The notes beneath the pieces were generated by a model. That model searched no databases. It was not told the origin of the DNA and saw only the letters and a program-made list of their open reading frames with translations. From positions 740,492 to 804,491 of the forward strand of contig JAGDWI010000001.1 of NCBI GenBank assembly GCA_023269825.1: 64,000 bases of DNA. The letters run 5' to 3'. Position 1 is the stretch's first letter. Each line of letters starts with the position of its first letter. The position numbers and the translations under genes were made by a program. This stretch comes from Desulfurococcaceae archaeon (GTDB taxonomy: Archaea > Thermoproteota > Thermoprotei_A > Sulfolobales > Desulfurococcaceae). Of the stretch, positions 59,143 to 64,000 are shown piece by piece.

Positions 59143-59412
59143 TTAGTCTTTAATGGTTTCAAGAAGAGCAATAATTTGCCATATTCTTGTTCTAGCACTG
59201 AGAGGCATGTTTGGATCTTGACTAACCTGGTCTAATGCACTTACAGCGTTCGCAGCCCTCACACCTGGAGAATACCTTTCATCTCTTAGATGATTTAATG
59301 CTTCAGTCGCAGCTCTCCTAATATTCCTGGGAACAGCTGTATCGTTGATGATTGTTACGAGCATGTAAATAGCGTTCTTGATTTTTGCTTCATTATCTAT
59401 GATCCTACTCAT
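59143..59412 (-). CDS. UPF0147 family protein
   Basis: 89 residues, all helical, matching the archaeal UPF0147 family (MLVTIINDTAVPRNIRRAATEALNHLRDERYSPGVRAANAVSALDQVSQDPNMPLSARTRIWQIIALLE). Conserved across archaea, function unknown. ATG start with GGTGAT upstream. It precedes FAU-1 by 62 bases on the same strand. Confidence 0.9.
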   Translation of the reverse strand: MSRIIDNEAKIKNAIYMLVTIINDTAVPRNIRRAATEALNHLRDERYSPGVRAANAVSALDQVSQDPNMPLSARTRIWQIIALLETIKD

Positions 59413-59507
59413 TTAGATCACCACACTCACTGTTTATAAACGGGGATTACTGTTTTCTTGTTTGAAAAAGTAATTATTTAACTTATATGTTTTTAAGCGG
59501 TGAAAAA

Positions 59508-59864
59508 TTGATGGAACAAGCAGGTGACCCCGTTAAGATCATGGCCGAACTCCTGAAGTCAGGTGCAGTTATGCTAGCTGAGATTTGCCCCGTTGAAGGC
59601 TGTAATCTACCATTATTCAAGCTTAAAAGCGGAGAAATAGTTTGCCCAGTTCACGGAAAAGTACATGTTGTTAAAACTGATGAAGAAGCACGAGAAGTGT
59701 ATTCTAGGACTTACGTGTCTTATGTTCTAGACCGCTTGGAATCACTCGCTTTAAAAACTATTGAGTCACTCAGTAATACCCCTGACGTTGATCCAACTGA
59801 TCTAATTAAATGGCTTGAAGTAGTTGAAAGAATTCAGAGATTGAGATCTATGATCAAGAAATAG
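59508..59864 (+). CDS. Sjogren/scleroderma autoantigen-1 family zinc protein
   Basis: About 118 residues. AELLKSGAVMLAEICPVEGCNLPLFKLKSGEIVCPVHGKV contains the zinc ligands of the autoantigen p27/UPF0176-type archaeal family, followed by two helices. Function in archaea unknown. GGTGA is spaced for TTG 59508 or ATG 59511; the upstream ATG 59487 is less likely. The 3' end overlaps thymidylate kinase by 11 bases. Confidence 0.78.
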   Translation: MMEQAGDPVKIMAELLKSGAVMLAEICPVEGCNLPLFKLKSGEIVCPVHGKVHVVKTDEEAREVYSRTYVSYVLDRLESLALKTIESLSNTPDVDPTDLIKWLEVVERIQRLRSMIKK

Positions 59865-60489
59865 GTCTAGACGAGATCCTGCTCAATACAAAGTTTTCTA
59901 CATCACGGTATACTTCATCAATATTCCTTGAAGCATCAACCATTACTAGTAGTCCTCGTTTAACCATGTCTAAATATATGCTTCTAACTTTCTCCATGAG
60001 CTCTATTCTCTCAAACTCCGGGAATCTCGATGAAACAGCAACTTTGCGTTTTAACGCTATTTCTGGCTCCACATCTAAGTATATAGCTAAGTCTGGTTTT
60101 AATGCCCACTTATTCAACTCAATTACCCAATCCATTGGGGCCCCTGATGCTGTTTGATATGCGACACTGCTGTAGAAGTATCTATCTGAGATAACTATGA
60201 AACCTTTATCTAGCAATGGCTTAATTCTCGTTTTAACGTGTATTAGTCTATCTAGAGCAAAAGTCAACGCATCTATATAAGGATCCCTGTACTCATTGTA
60301 CTTTGCTTTAATAACTTCCACTATCTCGGAGTCCGTGGGTTCAAATGTATACATGGTCTTATAACCCATGGAATTCAGTTTTTCAATTAGTTTTTTAGCC
60401 ATAGTTGTTTTCCCAGAGCCATCAATACCCTCAAGCACTATGAAAAACCCCTTACTCGAGGCTGCAGAGGTAGTGCTCATTTCCTTCAA
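59854..60489 (-). CDS. tmk: Thymidylate kinase
   Basis: 211 residues. P-loop FIVLEGIDGSGKTTMAKKL, DR motif VISDRYFYSSVAYQ (substrate site), LAIYLDVEPEIALKR and the LID region. Phosphorylates dTMP to dTDP. Starts at TTG 60489 or ATG 60480. The 5' part overlaps the dehydratase small-subunit gene by 38 bases, so it is the last gene of the isoprenoid operon. Confidence 0.9.
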   Translation of the reverse strand: MKEMSTTSAASSKGFFIVLEGIDGSGKTTMAKKLIEKLNSMGYKTMYTFEPTDSEIVEVIKAKYNEYRDPYIDALTFALDRLIHVKTRIKPLLDKGFIVISDRYFYSSVAYQTASGAPMDWVIELNKWALKPDLAIYLDVEPEIALKRKVAVSSRFPEFERIELMEKVRSIYLDMVKRGLLVMVDASRNIDEVYRDVENFVLSRISSRPIS

Positions 60490-60859
60490 CCCTCACCTCG
60501 ACTGTTTTCCCATTTAATTCATCGACAAGTACATTAAATGAATTAATCAAATATAAGGGGATTTCGCTGAGAACACATCCAGCAATTAGTAGTGGTTCTA
60601 CTTCTTCAGCAATAATGCAAATGGGGTGATTATCGTGTTTCCTAAGCGCGTACAGTATGTATGGTCCAACAGTGCTACCCCTACTACCCTTAAAGATAAA
60701 TACCTTACCACTCAAACATATCCCAGGATCTTCCCTTAAACACCCAGTCTCCGGGTCTATTTCACCGAAGAAACTAATGTACTTATCCAACACTAATGCT
60801 ACGCCTCTACAGTTGCCGGGTATAATTGGTTTAACTTTAATTCGCTCCACGAGAGACAA
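60452..60859 (-). CDS. Phosphomevalonate dehydratase small subunit (aconitase X swivel, DUF126)
   Basis: About 135 residues. DUF126/aconitase-X swivel domain: PGNCRGVALVLDKYISFFGEIDPETG, GKVFIFKGSRGSTVGPYILYALRK and ICIIAEEVEPLLIAGCVL. With the large subunit it dehydrates (R)-5-phosphomevalonate to trans-anhydromevalonate 5-phosphate. TTG 60859 with GAGGT eight bases upstream is preferred to ATG 60874; it overlaps the large-subunit gene by 23 bases. Confidence 0.88.
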   Translation of the reverse strand: MSLVERIKVKPIIPGNCRGVALVLDKYISFFGEIDPETGCLREDPGICLSGKVFIFKGSRGSTVGPYILYALRKHDNHPICIIAEEVEPLLIAGCVLSEIPLYLINSFNVLVDELNGKTVEVRVEGNEHYLCSLE

Positions 60860-62015
60860 GTTTAACAACCTCACTTATCTCAGCGATCCTTGTTTTAACT
60901 CCATGTATTTTACGTAGGTAAAAAGCCGCTTTTCCACTATTAGTTACAACTACATCGTATTTCCCATGGAAAACAGATACAACAGGGCAAGTGCCTGCAG
61001 CTACGTCTACTCCACGAGCTTTCAGCTCGTGTAATATGTGCTTGAATTTAGACATGTACTCTATTGGAACAGTGATAAGTAGTTTTCCACGCCTAATGGA
61101 TCCATGTTTTCTCACGAGGTGAACTATTTCGAGGAGTTCGAATGGGTGTAAGTGAGGGCATCCAATATATCCAAGTATATTATCACTTGTAGTTACTTCG
61201 TCTCCCACATAGTCTTCAACCATGTTTTTCTCAACGTAGATCTTGTCCTCTACTTCTAAACTATACGTATACCTGGGTGTAATATCTTCGAGAACAACGA
61301 GGCCGTGACTACCGCTGGCTGCCATAGAGGATAGAAGTATTTTTAAATTACTATAATTCATTTTATTAGTACCTTTAATTATGGGCAATGTTTTCACATG
61401 ATCTCCAATCCATAACCCAATAGCGCCAATAGGTATACTCAAAGTCCCCGGTGAAAAGTTTACTTCTACGCGTGCAACTCTGTTCTCGGGTAAATGAAGC
61501 CCAGCCATGTAAGTATAACCTGTTATAGATGCAGCTAAAGCTATTGGGCCTCCTTCTCTATTGGTGCATGCTCCGAAAATGGAGTTCGCGTAGATCACCG
61601 CGCTACTTTCACCCCATGCTAAGTGCTCTCCACTTATAGGAGGCCTATAATAGTATGGAATACACGTGAATACTGGTTTAAAGCCCATACCTATGAATGC
61701 ACTATCTATTTGTAGTTGTTCCCGAATAAACTTGTTGTCAATGATACTAGAGTAACCGGAGTAGTCAACGCATCCAGGGTTTATGGTAGTATATATTCTA
61801 GCCTTGCCACCGCTCCTGTAGAAGTCTAATATGAATTCTAATCCATATTTCCCTATATTTGAGTAGGATACACCTGATACATGTGCATGCTTAACCTCTA
61901 TTAACCTAGGTGCATTTAATGCTTCACCTATTCTCACCAATAGCTCCATTGCTTTAGCAACACTCCACCCATACTCTCCACTCAACATTTTCTCTTGTTC
62001 CAAGGTGAGATACAT
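60837..62015 (-). CDS. Phosphomevalonate dehydratase large subunit (aconitase X catalytic, DUF521)
   Basis: 392 residues. Aconitase X type: YLTLEQEKMLSGEYGWSVAKAMELLVRIGEALNAPRLIEVKHAHVSGVSYSNIG at the N-terminus, SIFGACTNREGGPIALAASITGY and GTCPVVSV with candidate Fe-S cysteines. Family members in archaea were shown to catalyse phosphomevalonate dehydration in the modified mevalonate pathway. It begins directly after the decarboxylase stop (TAAATG). The small subunit and decarboxylase on either side strongly support the assignment. Confidence 0.88.
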   Translation of the reverse strand: MYLTLEQEKMLSGEYGWSVAKAMELLVRIGEALNAPRLIEVKHAHVSGVSYSNIGKYGLEFILDFYRSGGKARIYTTINPGCVDYSGYSSIIDNKFIREQLQIDSAFIGMGFKPVFTCIPYYYRPPISGEHLAWGESSAVIYANSIFGACTNREGGPIALAASITGYTYMAGLHLPENRVARVEVNFSPGTLSIPIGAIGLWIGDHVKTLPIIKGTNKMNYSNLKILLSSMAASGSHGLVVLEDITPRYTYSLEVEDKIYVEKNMVEDYVGDEVTTSDNILGYIGCPHLHPFELLEIVHLVRKHGSIRRGKLLITVPIEYMSKFKHILHELKARGVDVAAGTCPVVSVFHGKYDVVVTNSGKAAFYLRKIHGVKTRIAEISEVVKLVSRGAN

Positions 62016-63305
62016 TTATTTAGGTACCTCGATACGCCTGTACTTATCGTAGGTTTCACTTCTAGGTGTTATAGCTAGAACAATGACTTTGTCTCCTATT
62101 CCGTTTCTACCCCTAGGCTCCAAGGTGCTTCCGCGTATGTCCTTTAATACAATAATGTTCTCGCTTCCCTTAAGCCTAGTTGCAATAGCCCACTCTACTG
62201 CTAGGTTATCTTCTAAGTTCACATCATCATCAACGACGACGACGTGCTTAATGCTTGGGTGAGCAGCTATTGCAGCTATAGCAGCTAATTTAGCGTCACC
62301 CTCTGAGCACTCTCTACTCACAGATATAAGGCAGTGAAGCCACATTCCACTACTCTCCGTTAATTTAACCTCCTTAACGCATGGTGTTACTCTCTTAGCT
62401 TCCATGTATATATGGGCCTCTCGGGGGAACCCCATTAGTAACTGGTGCTCCCATAAACCCGGTACTATTGCATGTATTACCGGTGGTTTCTGCCTCGAAA
62501 CATAGATATGCTCGACTTCGAAGACTGGTTGCTCTCTCTCGTTATCAAGCAGCATTAATATATCTGTAAAAGGACCCTCACGTGCTTTCTCCTCTCTCGA
62601 TATGAAGCCCTCAACAACTACTCCTGCGCTTACTGGAACAGGTATACTGTAAACTGGTGTCTTAGCAACGCGTTTCTCTCCACCTAACGACGCGCCAATT
62701 TCCACTTCGAATACTCCTAGGGGAGGTGACATCGCAGCTGCTATTTCATGGTATGGATCTACTCCGAGAACGAGAGCGACTGGTGCATTTCTTCCCTTCT
62801 CGAAATACCTTGACATAATGTAATTTAAGTGACGTGGAACAATTCTAAGTGTTGCTTTACCACTAGATAAGAACATTGTTCTATGATAACTAGCATTACA
62901 TATGTTCTCGTAGCATGCAATGTAAATAGAGCTCGTTAAGTAGCGACCACCATCCTCCCTATAATACTTAATGAAGGGTATTCTAGATAAGTCTGGTTCT
63001 GCTTCGACGAAGTATTCCCTAAAATCAACTAATTCAAGCTGGCTACGTGGTTGATGCGATTTCTCAATAATACCATATGCTTCCTCAAGGCTCCCCGCGT
63101 TAAGTAACTTAACTAAATCGCTCCTCCACGTGAACAAGTTCGCGTATACAGGGTAATCTTCACACCCCTTAATCCTCGCATAGATCAATGAGTTCCTGGA
63201 TTCGTAGCTGAGTCTCGTTATATCGTAATCCGAGTTGATCACTCCGCCATCAATAGTTTTCTTACCTAATTTAGAAGCATAACTCATCAAATCATGTAAA
63301 TTCAC
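62016..63305 (-). CDS. UbiD family decarboxylase, anhydromevalonate phosphate decarboxylase
   Basis: 429 residues of the UbiD family: DFREYFVEAEPDLSRIPFIKYYREDGGRYLTSSIYIA, the Glu-Arg-Glu-type active-site region near FEVEIGASLGGEKRV and FISREEKAREGPFTDI. UbiD enzymes need prenylated FMN made by a UbiX-type enzyme, not seen here. In archaea the UbiD homologue linked to aconitase X decarboxylates trans-anhydromevalonate phosphate to isopentenyl phosphate. GAGGTG seven bases before GTG supports the start. Operon partner of both dehydratase subunits. Confidence 0.88.
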   Translation of the reverse strand: MNLHDLMSYASKLGKKTIDGGVINSDYDITRLSYESRNSLIYARIKGCEDYPVYANLFTWRSDLVKLLNAGSLEEAYGIIEKSHQPRSQLELVDFREYFVEAEPDLSRIPFIKYYREDGGRYLTSSIYIACYENICNASYHRTMFLSSGKATLRIVPRHLNYIMSRYFEKGRNAPVALVLGVDPYHEIAAAMSPPLGVFEVEIGASLGGEKRVAKTPVYSIPVPVSAGVVVEGFISREEKAREGPFTDILMLLDNEREQPVFEVEHIYVSRQKPPVIHAIVPGLWEHQLLMGFPREAHIYMEAKRVTPCVKEVKLTESSGMWLHCLISVSRECSEGDAKLAAIAAIAAHPSIKHVVVVDDDVNLEDNLAVEWAIATRLKGSENIIVLKDIRGSTLEPRGRNGIGDKVIVLAITPRSETYDKYRRIEVPK

Positions 63306-63309
63306 GAGT

Positions 63310-64000
63310 TTACACCTCTAGATATTCTTCAGTGAAATCCTGTGTCAACTTTACTCTTGATAATTTAAGAACTTCTATTTTACCATTATATTTTGCTCTT
63401 ATAACGATTTCACGTGATTCAAAATCGAATTTTTCAACTAAGCATGGGTGATCTCCTTCACCTATTATCCCCACGGCGCAGTATAAACCTTTCTCGAAAC
63501 CCATAGGGTAAATCCTTACTTTCTCGAATCCCCTCTTCTTTAGTTCCTCGCTCTGATAGCTTTTAATTAATCCATAAACATTGAGTTGACCGGGTAGCCT
63601 GGAGGCATAAATGATTTTTCCATCGAACATGCTCTCTATGCTCGAAGCATCTACTTCAACACCTTGTAGTAAACTACATCCTTGAACTAAGATATCCTTA
63701 ACTTTTAATTTTTGAACAGGCGCGTTCTCAAGGAATTCTCTGTACTTAAGGCTTCTGAGCATTCTACGTTCTTCGCGACTACGTGTTTTCCTATACACGG
63801 GGGCGTTTAACTCGTAGACATAAATGCCTAGCTTGGAGAACTGCTTAAATACATCTCTTAGTTCTTCACCTAAAACCACTATGACATCTGGTTTTAACTC
63901 TTCAATTAGTGCAAACTTATAGTTTATTCCCGCTTCCTCTCTCACCCATCCATCTGTATCCACTACTACGCTATCATATTCTTTACTAAGTGCTTTTTCA
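63310..64000 (-). CDS. Clp1/Grc3-type polynucleotide 5'-kinase, C-terminal part
   Basis: Open to the window edge, so the N-terminus and P-loop are missing. The visible ~230 residues start with YDSVVVDTDGWV, the DTDGW motif of the Clp1/Grc3 kinase domain, then ALIEELKPDVIVVLGEELRDVFK, RSREERRMLRSLKYREFL (lid/basic motif) and a C-terminal beta domain. Archaeal members phosphorylate RNA or DNA 5'-hydroxyl ends. First visible gene of the operon ending in tmk; its link with isoprenoid genes looks incidental. Confidence 0.8.
   Translation of the reverse strand, partial: EKALSKEYDSVVVDTDGWVREEAGINYKFALIEELKPDVIVVLGEELRDVFKQFSKLGIYVYELNAPVYRKTRSREERRMLRSLKYREFLENAPVQKLKVKDILVQGCSLLQGVEVDASSIESMFDGKIIYASRLPGQLNVYGLIKSYQSEELKKRGFEKVRIYPMGFEKGLYCAVGIIGEGDHPCLVEKFDFESREIVIRAKYNGKIEVLKLSRVKLTQDFTEEYLEV

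Overview
The window is AT-rich archaeal DNA, almost certainly from a hyperthermophilic crenarchaeon of the Desulfurococcales (a relative of Desulfurococcus, Staphylothermus or Thermosphaera). The clues are an ESCRT-III/CdvB division protein, a split phosphomevalonate dehydratase with a UbiD-type decarboxylase (the archaeal mevalonate route), FAU-1, UPF0147, Sjogren-autoantigen and DUF2192 proteins, a probable tungsten aldehyde oxidoreductase, GH57, TATA-box promoters, C/D box guide RNAs and many TTG/GTG starts placed 5 to 8 nt after GGTG-type ribosome-binding sites. The species cannot be fixed from the sequence alone. No virus, intact transposon, CRISPR array or rRNA operon is visible.

Layout. 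1-7.9 kb: end of an unknown gene, a CdvB paralogue, Mrp/NBP35 ATPase, mevalonate kinase followed by a C/D box RNA, a family 2 glycosyltransferase, an iron-type alcohol dehydrogenase and DUF763. 7.9-13 kb: a leftward operon hypD-hypC-hypE (NiFe-hydrogenase maturation), a metallo-beta-lactamase-fold protein and an acetyl-CoA-synthetase homologue whose catalytic motifs are eroded. 13-16.6 kb: GC-rich structured element, two DUF131 membrane proteins, a YkgJ cysteine-cluster protein, an archaeal prepilin peptidase and a phosphate permease. 16.7-23 kb: a BMP-type nucleoside ABC transporter, a divergent PfkB kinase and a PadR regulator. 23-31 kb: candidate ncRNA, zinc ribbon, HD phosphohydrolase, small membrane protein, class V aminotransferase with a C/D RNA directly after its stop, a secreted PHP-domain protein, an RpiB-like isomerase and two decayed IS200/IS605 ends.

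31-47.8 kb: GH57 enzyme, FkbM methyltransferase, a fused flavin/polyferredoxin oxidoreductase divergent from an aldehyde:ferredoxin oxidoreductase plus MoaD/ThiS protein, a secreted glycoprotein, a hot-dog thioesterase, a four-gene operon of unknown function led by a helix-turn-helix protein, a degenerate medium-chain dehydrogenase, an aminotransferase, two radical SAM proteins, and HMG-CoA synthase with its DUF35 partner. 47.8-56 kb: a complete oligopeptide ABC transporter (A, B, C, D, F) whose C permease has a very large extracellular insertion. 56-64 kb: two convergent membrane proteins, tRNA-Leu(UAG) four bases behind the FAU-1 gene, UPF0147, a zinc protein, and the operon polynucleotide kinase (partial), anhydromevalonate-phosphate decarboxylase, phosphomevalonate dehydratase large and small subunits, thymidylate kinase.

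How the parts fit: peptide and nucleoside importers, GH57 and aldehyde oxidoreductase suit a heterotroph fermenting peptides and sugars with ferredoxin-based redox. HMG-CoA synthase, mevalonate kinase, the dehydratase and the decarboxylase are four steps of archaeal isoprenoid-lipid synthesis spread over three loci of one 64 kb window.
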